NCBI GenBank assembly: GCA_027623555.1
Contig: JAQBSZ010000014.1
Location: forward strand, 1 to 64,000
Origin: Pseudomonadota bacterium
GTDB taxonomy: Bacteria; Pseudomonadota; Gammaproteobacteria; Pseudomonadales; Pseudohongiellaceae
DNA length: 64,000 bases
Direction: 5' to 3'
The notes under the pieces are model-generated. The model saw only the letters and a list, made by a program, of their open reading frames with translations. It searched no databases and was not told where the DNA came from. The position numbers were made by a program, and so were the translations under genes. This document shows positions 16,904 through 25,512 of this stretch, piece after piece. Position 1 is the stretch's first letter, and each line of letters begins with the position of its first letter.

Positions 16904-17851
16904 CTAGCTTACGCGGCGGCCACCCTGAAATTCCATTGCCATGCTGGCTCCTTTCGCGTCGGTATACATTCCTGCTCCGTCACGTTCGCCGCGAACCCAG
17001 GGTCCGACGTAGCGGTCACCGTTAGAGAAGAAGTAGGTTCCGTAACCGTGTAGCTGGTCATCCCTGAAACCGCCCTCGAAGCGATTGCCATTGTAGTAGA
17101 TGAAGACTCCCTGGCCATTCATTTGATCGTTTTGCCACTGTCCGTCATAACGATCGCCATTGGCCCAATATTTCGTGCCCTGACCATGCTGTACACCATT
17201 TCGCCACTGACCTACATAACGATTCTCGTTGGACCAGAAAAATGACCCCATGCCGTTGCGTTCGTTGTTTTGAAACTCGCCTTCGTAGCGATTGCCATTT
17301 GCCCACCTGAACGTACCGCGACCATTCTGCTGCCCGTCGCGCCACTGGCCCTCGTAGCGATCGCCATTATTATAGTAGTAGGAACCCTGTCCGCTAAACT
17401 GGTCAGCATCCCAGTTGCCTTCGTAACGATCCTCGTTTAAAAAGTAATAATTGCCACGACCCATTCTTTGATCATTGCGATATTGCCCAACAAATCTTTC
17501 ACCATTCGCTCGCAGCAGGATACCCTGACCATTGCGTTGGCCATTTCGAAATTGACCTTCGAAGCGATCACCATTGGCAAAGAAATAAGCACCGCGCCCG
17601 TTCTTGGCGTCATTGGCGAAGGCGCCTTCGTATCTATCGCCATTGTTCAGATACAGTGTTCCCTGACCAACGAATACATTGTCCTGGCACTGCCCCTCGT
17701 AACGGTTGCCATCTGACCAACGATAAATTCCAGAGCCGGTCGGACAACTCCCCCGCAACCAGCCATTGTCAGCTGCTCTGCCAGGAATGGAAATCATAAG
17801 GAAAATAAAGGTGATTAGCGACGTGGCTATCAGCAGTAAGCGGTGCTTCAT
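16904..17851 (-). CDS. Secreted MORN-repeat protein
   Basis: After a signal peptide (MKHRLLLIATSLITFIFLM, cleavage near GRA-A) the protein is built almost wholly of 23-residue MORN units of the form NGDRYEGQFRNGQRNGQG. Eleven are complete and a degenerate twelfth ends the protein. MORN repeats form an elongated beta-ladder used for membrane lipid or protein contact. In bacteria secreted examples have no established role. The preferred start is ATG 17851, which gives a normal signal peptide; an in-frame ATG at 17890 would add 13 residues. It converges with the ABC permease. Confidence 0.88.
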   Translation of the reverse strand: MKHRLLLIATSLITFIFLMISIPGRAADNGWLRGSCPTGSGIYRWSDGNRYEGQCQDNVFVGQGTLYLNNGDRYEGAFANDAKNGRGAYFFANGDRFEGQFRNGQRNGQGILLRANGERFVGQYRNDQRMGRGNYYFLNEDRYEGNWDADQFSGQGSYYYNNGDRYEGQWRDGQQNGRGTFRWANGNRYEGEFQNNERNGMGSFFWSNENRYVGQWRNGVQHGQGTKYWANGDRYDGQWQNDQMNGQGVFIYYNGNRFEGGFRDDQLHGYGTYFFSNGDRYVGPWVRGERDGAGMYTDAKGASMAMEFQGGRRVS

Positions 17852-17964
17852 CAAGGGCTCACGAATGTCTCTTGCAATTAGGGTTATCATAACTCGACTT
17901 AACCAGGGTTTTCGGTACTACTTCGCATTTTCAGAATTCGACTTTAAATAAGTCGCCAGGTTCC

Positions 17965-18492
17965 TCAGTTGCCGGTAAAGCTGTCGGAGAACAATATTCG
18001 TTTGCTGATACGCCAGCCATCGGCTGTCTTGCGCCAGCTATTTCGGTAAATTCCGGAAGCGCTGATGAATGCAGCGCTATCTTCTGCCCGCTGGTGAGTA
18101 ATCAGCGCCATGTTCTCGGTCACTGCCATTTCCTCGCTGAGCTCCAGAAATACCAGGCCCGAGAAATGGTGGCGAGTCTGCCGGTCCGCCAGGCGACCCT
18201 CATGGGAGCGTTTCGCGTACTCGAAGATGGCCTGTTTTCCAATTACCCGGGAGTTCTCTACCAGGGCGCCTTCCTGCCAGCGTGCCATTTCGCCGTCATT
18301 AGTAAACAAGTTAGCAAATCCCGCGGAATCTTTAGAATCCCAACGATAGGAATACTGGGCGAGTGCGTCGGCGATGGCCAGTCGGTCGAACATAGGGGTT
18401 AGCCCGTCTGCCGCCAGTGACGTGGGAATCTGCAAGACTATCAACAGCAGGAAAGCGAGCGGGTTAATCGATGGATTTGTTGGACTCGCCAT
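17965..18492 (-). CDS. Secreted SnoaL/NTF2-like protein
   Basis: From ATG 18492 (AGGAG 8 nt upstream) the protein has a signal peptide ending near SLAAD, then an NTF2-like domain: LAIADALAQYSYRWDSKDSAGFANLFTNDGE, RQTRHHFSG, and a C-terminal DGWRISKR strand. The fold serves as a small-molecule binding or isomerase/dehydratase cone; this member's ligand is unknown. An upstream in-frame ATG at 18525 lacks a ribosome-binding site. A second secreted NTF2-like protein lies at 19314. Confidence 0.8.
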   Translation of the reverse strand: MASPTNPSINPLAFLLLIVLQIPTSLAADGLTPMFDRLAIADALAQYSYRWDSKDSAGFANLFTNDGEMARWQEGALVENSRVIGKQAIFEYAKRSHEGRLADRQTRHHFSGLVFLELSEEMAVTENMALITHQRAEDSAAFISASGIYRNSWRKTADGWRISKRILFSDSFTGN

Positions 18493-18587
18493 GGGTGTTC
18501 TCCTGAGTCTGGATTTCTCAAGCATAGCAAGCTTGTTCGAGTTTTTCTAAGCAGCAGCTGAGGCTATACTGAAATCAGGAACCAGGC

Positions 18588-19262
18588 GTGAATTTGGCGA
18601 GCGGCATAATGTTTAACATGGACTTTACCAAGCGTGTGGTCATCGATAGCCAGGCGCTGCAGTGGCTTGCCAGTCCCAGGCAGGGTGTCTGGCGAAAACC
18701 CCTGGCCAGAGAAGAGGCCGAACAGGGCCACGCTACCAGTGTCGTGCGCTACGACCCCGGCGCGTCATTTTCGTCACACAATCACCCGGGTGGTGAAGAG
18801 ATTCTGGTACTGGAAGGCACGTTTTCGGATGAGACCGGCGATTATCCGGCCGGAACCTATTTCCGCAATCCGGTTGGTTTCAGGCATGCCCCCTTCAGTG
18901 ACGAGGGCTGTGTCATCCTGGTAAAACTACACCAGTTTCAAGCAGGCGATGATCAGCACGTACAGATCGATACCAATACCGCCCGGTGGGAGACCGGCTC
19001 GGGCAGGCTCAGGAAAATAATCCTTCATCAATTCGCTACGGAGAGAGTTGCACTCTATGAATGGCCAGCAGGCGAACAGATCACTCGACATGGCCACAAT
19101 GCGGGTGAGGAAGTCTTTGTCATCACCGGAGCAATCGCCGATGAGTATGGTCACTATCCGGCGGGAACCTGGCTACGCTATCCCCATGGCAGCGAGCATG
19201 CGCCATTGGCGAAAATCGATTCGCTGGTCTGGGTAAAAAGCGGACATTTACCTGTCAACTGA
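18588..19262 (+). CDS. Tandem cupin protein (ChrR-like)
   Basis: A 224-aa protein with two repeats of one cupin unit: SHNHPGGEEILVLEGTFSDE and RHGHNAGEEVFVITGAIADE, each followed by DYPAGTY or HYPAGTW and a histidine before APF or APL. The spacing of histidines and glutamate matches metal-binding cupin_7/ChrR anti-sigma cupin domains. There is no sigma-binding zinc domain and no sigma-factor gene nearby, so a regulatory role is not supported. The start is GTG 18588; ATG 18609 is an alternative. Confidence 0.82.
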   Translation: MNLASGIMFNMDFTKRVVIDSQALQWLASPRQGVWRKPLAREEAEQGHATSVVRYDPGASFSSHNHPGGEEILVLEGTFSDETGDYPAGTYFRNPVGFRHAPFSDEGCVILVKLHQFQAGDDQHVQIDTNTARWETGSGRLRKIILHQFATERVALYEWPAGEQITRHGHNAGEEVFVITGAIADEYGHYPAGTWLRYPHGSEHAPLAKIDSLVWVKSGHLPVN

Positions 19263-19313
19263 GTCGAGTCTTACTTTAAACTGGGTTATCAAATTTTCAT
19301 TGAGGACCATGCC

Positions 19314-19769
19314 GTGATCAGAGGCTCCCTGGCTTTATTCTGCTTATTGTCATTTTCTAGCAATGCTCTGGCGCAGGACTCTGCCGAGACAGATTCCGCC
19401 ATAGCCGGTGCCATGCAGGCAATGGATGAGTTTATGCTGGCATTCAATGCCAGGGATCCGGAAGCCTGGGCCGCCTCGTTAAACTATCCGCATGTCAGGT
19501 TTGCCAGTGGCAGAGTAACAATCTGGGAAACCGCCGCTGAGTTCGTGCAGTCCGGAGCCTTTGTCAGACTTGCTGAGAGCGGTTGGGATCATTCGCATTG
19601 GCTGACTCGTGAAGTCACTCTGGCAGCACCGGGTAAAGTTCACATCGCTACCGTTTTTCAGCGCTTCAATCGCGATAATGAAATCATGGGGACCTATCAG
19701 TCACTCTATATAGTCACCCGGGTCGACGGGCACTGGGGCACACAGGCCCGATCCAGCCTGGCGCCTTGA
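19314..19769 (+). CDS. Secreted NTF2-like (SnoaL/DUF4440-type) protein
   Basis: A 151-aa protein with signal peptide MIRGSLALFCLLSFSSNALAQ, then an NTF2-like fold (MDEFMLAFNARDPEAWAASLNYPHVRFASG, VHIATVFQRFNRDNEIMGTYQSLYIVTR). The start is GTG 19314 with GAGG upstream. The stop overlaps the TTG of the longer form of the sensor-kinase frame, so the two may be coupled. The function is unknown. Confidence 0.75.
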   Translation: MIRGSLALFCLLSFSSNALAQDSAETDSAIAGAMQAMDEFMLAFNARDPEAWAASLNYPHVRFASGRVTIWETAAEFVQSGAFVRLAESGWDHSHWLTREVTLAAPGKVHIATVFQRFNRDNEIMGTYQSLYIVTRVDGHWGTQARSSLAP

Positions 19770-19813
19770 GAACCAGGCTCCCCAGGCTACGGGCCCAGAG
19801 GCCAAGAACCGCC

Positions 19814-22516
19814 ATGTTGCAGCGAAGTATTTCTGCTCAGAGAGCGTGGTGTCGCCTGCTATTCGTTTTCAGTACCTGCCTGGTTGTCGCAGGCTCAGTC
19901 TCGGCGCTTGCCCAGGATAGCGTGTCCGCCCAGAAAATCCTGGTTATTCACGATTCATCGGATCTCGGATTCTGGCGTCAGTCATTCGACTCCTCACTCC
20001 ATAGTTATATCTCTGAAAACACCAGACCCAATAAACCGATGCGCCTGTCGATCGAATACACGGGAATCAACCAGCAGCCAGAAAGCCAACGTCCCGATGC
20101 GCTGATTGCATTTTTAAAGGAACAGCATGCCCTGGATCCGGCTCACCTGATTGTTTCCGTACTGCCACCTTCCGCTCAGTTCGTCAACACCTACGGTGAT
20201 GAGATATTCCCGGGCGTGCCAAGAATCTACCTGGCACCCGCATTCTCCCCCGCTATCGCGAATGAATCCGGAAACAACGAGAACGTCTACCTCTTTGAAG
20301 GAAATCTCGATGCCATGACCAGAGAAAACCTGCGCCTGATTCCTCAAGTCTATCCACGGCTTGCCAATCTTCTCATTCTCTCAGGCAGTGGGTCCTATGG
20401 CGGGGTACAGGCGCGGCAGATGCGTGATGCACTTGACGAGATAGATATCGATGTCAGTGTCGAGTTCGTAACCGGGCTTCCCATCAATGAACTGTCAGAG
20501 CAATTGCAGGCCGCACCCCCTGGAACGGCGGCGGTCCTGCTCAGTTACGAAATTGACGCGCAGGGCAATGTCTTCAGTACCCAGGATGTCCTGAACGAGA
20601 TTACCAGCAAGACTACGATTCCGGTGTTCGGAGTCTTCGATTCGGTCTATGGTCGTGGCATTGTGGGCGGTTACATGAGCCGTGCATCCTTTACGGCGGG
20701 ACGAGTAGGAGCGATTGTGCTCGCCATGCTCAACGATGAACCCATTCCGGCACCGGTGGCGCCCTATGATTACCTGTTTGACGGCAGTGAGCTGGATCGC
20801 GTGGGGATTGATCGCGATCTGCTACCTGCTGGAAGTATCATCGAATTTGAAGCCTTCTCTCTGTGGCGAACCTACCAGTCGCAGATCATCACCGGCATCA
20901 TTGTCATTCTGATACAGGCGCTGCTCATCCTCGCTTTGTTTGTCTCACTGCGCCGACAACGCGCTGTTGAGTCAGAGTTGAAAGAGCAGGCGCAAGATTT
21001 GTCGGTGCAGAAGAATCTGTTTGAATCGGTAATCAACAGTATTCCTGATGCCATCGTGATCACCAGGATGGACCGTACGATTTCTGCGGTAAACAAGAGT
21101 AGCAAGGATATATTTGGACTGGAGTCCGCAGAGCTGATTGGAATGAATGCGAGTGAGTTGGCGCAATTCAAGGATATGGAACAGCGTATCCAATTACAGA
21201 CTATGCTGGACTCACCGGGCGATCCTGATCCGATGATCCTTCAATTCAATAAGGGCAATGGTGAGACATTCTCCGGGGAGACTATTGGCACCAAGATTAT
21301 CAGTGCCGAAGGAGAAGAGTTGGGCTACTTTTCTCTCGTACGTGATATCACCAGGCGCCTGGTGGAAGAGCAGGAACAGCAGCAAAGCCAGAAGATGCAA
21401 GCACTGGGCACCATGGTCGGTGGAATAGCCCATGATTTTAATAACGTATTGGGAGTAATCAGCGCCTATGCCGAGTTGCTGGGATTCGATGCAGAGACTG
21501 AAGAAGGCAGGACTAATATCGGCAAGATTGTGAAAGCCACGCAGCGCGGCGCCGATCTATGTAACCAGATCATGTCTTTCAGCAGGGACATGAGCGTTGA
21601 ACAACAACAGCTGAACCTGCTGGATGTCGTCAAGGAATCAGTCAGGCTTCTCTCGGCCACGATACCCAGCAAGATTCAACTGCGACTGGAAAGTTATGGA
21701 GACGAGTTTTCAGTGTTCGCAAATTTCACCCAGTTGCAACAGGTGATTCTGAATCTTGCGACGAATGCTAACCATGCAATTGGTGAAAGCGCTGGTGAGA
21801 TTTGTATTTCTCTTTCTCTTGAGTCGCTGAATGAAAAACGCTTTTTTTCACAGGGCTGGATAGAAGCTGGTGACTATGTAGTGCTGCGTGTCGCTGATAC
21901 CGGGTGTGGAATAAAGTCAGAAGATTTAAACCGCATCTTCGATCCGTTTTTTACGACGCGAAAAAAAGCAGGAACCGGGATGGGGCTGGCAATGGTTTAT
22001 AAGATCGTTCGCGCTCATAATGGAACGATCAATTTGAATTCAAAGATCAATAGTGGAACCCAGATCGATATTTACCTGCCGCGCTCAAAAGTGGAAGCGC
22101 TCTTCAATCCGGAATTGCTCGATCCTGAATTGGTAAAAGGCGATGGTCAGCACATCCTGTTAGTCGATGATGAAGAAGAGCTGCTGAACTCAGTCAGAGG
22201 GTTGTTAGTAAACATAGGATACTCAGTGGAGGCCTATAGCGATGCCTTTGAGGCATTGGATGCATTCCGACTCCTGCCCGGCGGATACGATTTACTGATT
22301 TCCGATCAGGTTATGCCTGGAATGAATGGCACGGTACTGATGCAAAAGCTTCGAGAGCTTCGTGAAAATTTGCCGGTAATAATTTGTACGGGGCACAGCG
22401 AGGTTCTGGATAAAGACTATGAATTCGAATCCGAGATCAATTCTGTGATGCGCAAGCCATTCACTGCTATTGAATTATCTCACTCGATTGATCAGGCATT
22501 GTCAGTGTCTGTGTAA
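19814..22516 (+). CDS. Hybrid sensor histidine kinase with ABC-substrate-binding-like sensor
   Basis: About 900 aa from ATG 19814. A signal-type segment ending near ALAQD is followed by a periplasmic region to about 350 resembling the ABC-transporter substrate-binding (PF04392-like) fold (QKILVIHDS, YLFEGNLDAMTRENLRLI, PVFGVFDSVYGRGIVGGYM). Then come a membrane helix at about 356-378, a PAS domain at 400-515, a HisKA box GGIAHDFNN with phospho-His near 540, an HATPase (NLATNANHAI, DTGCGI, GTGMGLAMV) and a C-terminal receiver with DQVMPG (Asp near 831). A TTG at 19766 overlapping the previous stop would add 16 residues. No cognate regulator is adjacent. Confidence 0.92.
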   Translation: MLQRSISAQRAWCRLLFVFSTCLVVAGSVSALAQDSVSAQKILVIHDSSDLGFWRQSFDSSLHSYISENTRPNKPMRLSIEYTGINQQPESQRPDALIAFLKEQHALDPAHLIVSVLPPSAQFVNTYGDEIFPGVPRIYLAPAFSPAIANESGNNENVYLFEGNLDAMTRENLRLIPQVYPRLANLLILSGSGSYGGVQARQMRDALDEIDIDVSVEFVTGLPINELSEQLQAAPPGTAAVLLSYEIDAQGNVFSTQDVLNEITSKTTIPVFGVFDSVYGRGIVGGYMSRASFTAGRVGAIVLAMLNDEPIPAPVAPYDYLFDGSELDRVGIDRDLLPAGSIIEFEAFSLWRTYQSQIITGIIVILIQALLILALFVSLRRQRAVESELKEQAQDLSVQKNLFESVINSIPDAIVITRMDRTISAVNKSSKDIFGLESAELIGMNASELAQFKDMEQRIQLQTMLDSPGDPDPMILQFNKGNGETFSGETIGTKIISAEGEELGYFSLVRDITRRLVEEQEQQQSQKMQALGTMVGGIAHDFNNVLGVISAYAELLGFDAETEEGRTNIGKIVKATQRGADLCNQIMSFSRDMSVEQQQLNLLDVVKESVRLLSATIPSKIQLRLESYGDEFSVFANFTQLQQVILNLATNANHAIGESAGEICISLSLESLNEKRFFSQGWIEAGDYVVLRVADTGCGIKSEDLNRIFDPFFTTRKKAGTGMGLAMVYKIVRAHNGTINLNSKINSGTQIDIYLPRSKVEALFNPELLDPELVKGDGQHILLVDDEEELLNSVRGLLVNIGYSVEAYSDAFEALDAFRLLPGGYDLLISDQVMPGMNGTVLMQKLRELRENLPVIICTGHSEVLDKDYEFESEINSVMRKPFTAIELSHSIDQALSVSV

Positions 22517-22827
22517 GAAAAAAACCAGAACTCGATCTCTGCTGTATCTGCCGGAAACTCCGCTGCATGTTGCTTGCCAGCCGGAACGTGATACCAGTTC
22601 CCGGCAGTTATGCGGTGGGTTTCACCATCCATAGTGAGAAGCAGCTCTCCGGTGGTTATAACGCCGACGTTTTCAGTCTCGTGCTTATGCGCTTCGATCT
22701 TCGTGCCAGCGGTGTAAGTCGCAAATAAAACATCGCAATTCCGGGCCGTCAATTTGTGTGCGCTGAAGCGACCTTCAAACTGGGGGAGGCCACGAATCAG
22801 TTCGGGATAATATTCTGCAAGATTCAT
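22492..22827 (-). CDS. Small single-domain cupin
   Basis: A 111-aa cupin: AGTKIEAHKHETENVGVITTGELLLTMDG and GNWYHVPAGKQHAAEF carry the two conserved histidine motifs, so a metal-binding barrel is likely. No function can be assigned. The gene converges with the sensor kinase and their 3' ends overlap by 25 bp. Confidence 0.82.
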   Translation of the reverse strand: MNLAEYYPELIRGLPQFEGRFSAHKLTARNCDVLFATYTAGTKIEAHKHETENVGVITTGELLLTMDGETHRITAGNWYHVPAGKQHAAEFPADTAEIEFWFFSYTDTDNA

Positions 22828-23042
22828 CGCTAGCCAGGATCCTTCAATAATGTACTAGTGAAGCGGATAGAGTAGGTCAATTTCCCACAATTTGCCAAAC
22901 GATCTTCAGCTGAAGATCTGGGATCCCCGAGGCCGATCGGCCACAAATTTTGGCGCAAAAAGTACATTGAAAGAGGTATCATTACAAGCTGGTCTGGATG
23001 GCTGGAACTGGAATAGATGATGTTTCGCTTGGAGATTGATGT

Positions 23043-24623
23043 ATGGCTGAGTTTGTATCACGGCGCGAATTTCTAAATTTACTGGCTGCAACTGGCGGAA
23101 CGGCTGCCGCCTTGAAGGCTGGCGCTGCACTGGGCTTGTTGCCTGGAGGAGTCGCCGCCGCCGCGCTGGACCTGGTGAACCCGGGTACGGCTGGCCGCCG
23201 GGTTGCGATCCTGGGTAGCGGTATTTCGGGTTTGACGGCGGCTTATGAGCTCGGTAAAGCGGGTTATGATTGCACCGTCCTGGAAGCGTCCCATCGCGCT
23301 GGTGGCAGGATTTTTACAGTACGGCACGGTGACCTGATCGACGAGATTGGCAATCGCCAATACTGCGAGTTTGAAGACGAGCCGCATATGTATTTCAATG
23401 CCGGCGCTGCGCGTATTCCAAGTACCCACCGTAATCTACTTCACTATTGCAAGGAACTCGGGGTCGAACTCGAGGTTTTCGTCGGCGAGAACAATAACGC
23501 CTATCTGCAGGATGACTCGCTGCTGGACGGTAAACCGATTCGTAGTAACGATTACAAGACTAATGTGCGGGGCTTCCTGGCAGAGATGCTGGCAAAATCC
23601 ATGTCGAGCGAGGAAATAGATCAGCCCTTTACGGAAACCGAAGCAGAACAGCTTCTCGGTATGCTGAGAGAATTCGGCGATTTGAGTGAAGGCGATCTCT
23701 ATCGAGGCAGTCTCCGCACGGGTTACGCCTCGGGTGGTTTTCTCACCCACGGCGTGCAGAAAGACATGCTGGCGTTTCGCGATCTCTTAACAGGCCGGGT
23801 AGGTCGCAATGCCCTGGCTGGATTCGAGGGGGATTATGGCCCCATGCTGATGCAGCCGACAGGGGGCATGGACAAAATTATCGCGGGATACACCAGGGTG
23901 CTTGGTAACAGGATGAATTACCGAGCCATGGTGACTGCAGTGCAGATAACAGAAGACGGTGTTGATGTTGCCTATGACCAGGATGGGGTTCGCCATACAT
24001 TGCAAGCCGACTACTGTTTCAATTGCATCCCGACCCACCTGATGGTGGGCATCGAGCATAATTTTCCGGCTGACTATGTCAAGGCCATGAAATATGTGCA
24101 GCGGGGGCGGGCCTATAAGGCGGCATTCCAGGCCAGGGAGCGCTTCTGGGAGAAAGACGATATCTATGGTGGTATATCCTGGATGAACAATCGTAGTGCC
24201 CAGATCTGGTATCCGTTCCACGGTATCCACAAAGCCAGGGGCGTGGTACTCGGCGCTTACGACTACGGCGGTGGTATGAACCATACCGAAATGAACCAGG
24301 CAGAAAGAATCGAATCGCATCTGCAGGACGGGGAGAAGATTCACCCGAACTATCGTAACCTGGTTGAAAAACCAATCACCATCGCCTGGCACCGGATGAA
24401 CCATATGTTGGGTTGTTCTGCGCGGTGGTCTCGCAATTTCCGCACTGGATGGACTCACGATGAAGAAGCGCTGTATCGCACCCTTCAGGCACCTGTGAAC
24501 GGGCGGCACTACTTCATTGGTGACCAGATAAGCATGCACTCAGCCTGGCAGGAGAGTGCAATCATGTCGGCACAATGGGCATTGGCCAACCTTGATGAGC
24601 GGGTACGAGCTAAGAGTGCTTGA
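23043..24623 (+). CDS. Tat-exported flavin amine oxidase
   Basis: A 526-aa FAD enzyme of the monoamine/L-amino-acid oxidase family. The N-terminus has a twin-arginine signal (SRREFLNLLA) and an Ala-rich hydrophobic stretch. The dinucleotide fold follows (VAILGSGISGLTAAYEL, VLEASHRAGGRI), and the C-terminal FAD-contact segment is GRHYFIGDQIS. It likely oxidises an amine or amino acid in the periplasm. The neighbouring diheme cytochrome c (63 bp downstream, same strand) could accept electrons; that is inference. The substrate is not readable. Confidence 0.9.
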   Translation: MAEFVSRREFLNLLAATGGTAAALKAGAALGLLPGGVAAAALDLVNPGTAGRRVAILGSGISGLTAAYELGKAGYDCTVLEASHRAGGRIFTVRHGDLIDEIGNRQYCEFEDEPHMYFNAGAARIPSTHRNLLHYCKELGVELEVFVGENNNAYLQDDSLLDGKPIRSNDYKTNVRGFLAEMLAKSMSSEEIDQPFTETEAEQLLGMLREFGDLSEGDLYRGSLRTGYASGGFLTHGVQKDMLAFRDLLTGRVGRNALAGFEGDYGPMLMQPTGGMDKIIAGYTRVLGNRMNYRAMVTAVQITEDGVDVAYDQDGVRHTLQADYCFNCIPTHLMVGIEHNFPADYVKAMKYVQRGRAYKAAFQARERFWEKDDIYGGISWMNNRSAQIWYPFHGIHKARGVVLGAYDYGGGMNHTEMNQAERIESHLQDGEKIHPNYRNLVEKPITIAWHRMNHMLGCSARWSRNFRTGWTHDEEALYRTLQAPVNGRHYFIGDQISMHSAWQESAIMSAQWALANLDERVRAKSA

Positions 24624-24686
24624 TGACTCGATCATCTATTCTTCAGTAGTTAAAGAGATACCTGGCTCTTATTGGAATTCAGAAGC

Positions 24687-25313
24687 ATGAAAAGTTGTAG
24701 ATTGTTGATTATTACCCTTGGGCTATTGCTCAGTGGATTGGGTATTGCGGCAGAGAGTGAAAGACAGGCGTACGATGACCGCTATTGCACGACTTGTCAT
24801 GGTACGGATGGAAAGGGAAACGAAGGGGTACAGGCGCCGAGACTCGCCGGCATGGAGCAGTGGTATCTTGAGCGGCAACTCAACAACTTCCGAGCTGGGT
24901 TACGTGGAGTACATCCTCAAGACATCGAGGGGATCGCCATGCGAGATATGGCGACGCAGCTGAGCGATGACAGCATCGCTGATATCATTGCGTGGGTTGC
25001 CTCGTGGAAATACGTTGCCGCCGAAGAAACTATCGAGGGAAACGCCAATGCGGGTCGACAGCTCTACGCGACCTGCGCGACTTGTCACGGCAACGACGGT
25101 GAGGGCAACGCGGCATTAGGTGCTCCAGCGCTTGCCGGACAGAATGACTGGTACCTTGTCACCCAGCTAAAAAATTTCAAGGCGGGCTATCGCGGCAATC
25201 TGCCCGAAGATGGCTACGGGCAACAAATGAGACTCATGGCACAAACCCTCGTTGATGAGCAACGCATTCTAAATGTCGTCAGCTATATCAATACTCTCAC
25301 CGGTGACAGGTAG
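24687..25313 (+). CDS. Periplasmic diheme cytochrome c (c4/c553-like)
   Basis: From ATG 24687 a signal peptide (MKSCRLLIITLGLLL, cleavage near GIAAE) leads two homologous c-type domains, each with a CxxCH (CTTCH, CATCH), the GxxGxG loop and PxLAG. Distal methionines lie in IAMRDMA and QMRLMAQ. This is the cytochrome c4 arrangement, an electron carrier to terminal oxidases. It directly follows the Tat amine oxidase. The frame opens 15 nt earlier at a TTG, but the ATG has the better ribosome-binding site. Confidence 0.92.
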   Translation: MKSCRLLIITLGLLLSGLGIAAESERQAYDDRYCTTCHGTDGKGNEGVQAPRLAGMEQWYLERQLNNFRAGLRGVHPQDIEGIAMRDMATQLSDDSIADIIAWVASWKYVAAEETIEGNANAGRQLYATCATCHGNDGEGNAALGAPALAGQNDWYLVTQLKNFKAGYRGNLPEDGYGQQMRLMAQTLVDEQRILNVVSYINTLTGDR

Positions 25314-25332
25314 CATTCCGCCATGCGCCGCG

Positions 25333-25473
25333 ATGGAAGAGACCCTTGACAAATTAGGTCTTAATCGGAGTGAGTTATATACTCCGGAGTACCGGAATCA
25401 CCCTGCATTTATGCACGCAGAAGAAGTAAAAAAATGTCCGGGCTGCAGTCATGAATCGGTAGCGATTCTGTAG
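25333..25473 (+). CDS. Small hypothetical protein with CPGC motif (46 aa)
   Basis: An in-frame ATG 20 nt after the cytochrome stop encodes 46 residues with a predicted helix (EETLDKLGLNRSELY), an acidic/histidine segment and a single CPGC pair near the C-terminus. It is codirectional with the cytochrome and cystine-carrier genes. I do not recognise the family; the shape recalls small Cys-pair proteins of unknown role. The longer frame starting at 25273 only shadows the cytochrome 3' end. Confidence 0.4.
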   Translation: MEETLDKLGLNRSELYTPEYRNHPAFMHAEEVKKCPGCSHESVAIL

Positions 25474-25512
25474 CCTGCTTTCAGGCCAGCGCCTGTATCG
25501 AGGAGCAAGACC

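Noticed and set aside
23787-24539. A 250-codon open frame antisense to the amine oxidase
   Set aside because: It is fully covered by a well-supported FAD enzyme gene and shows no recognisable motif. It is a shadow of GC-biased codons.
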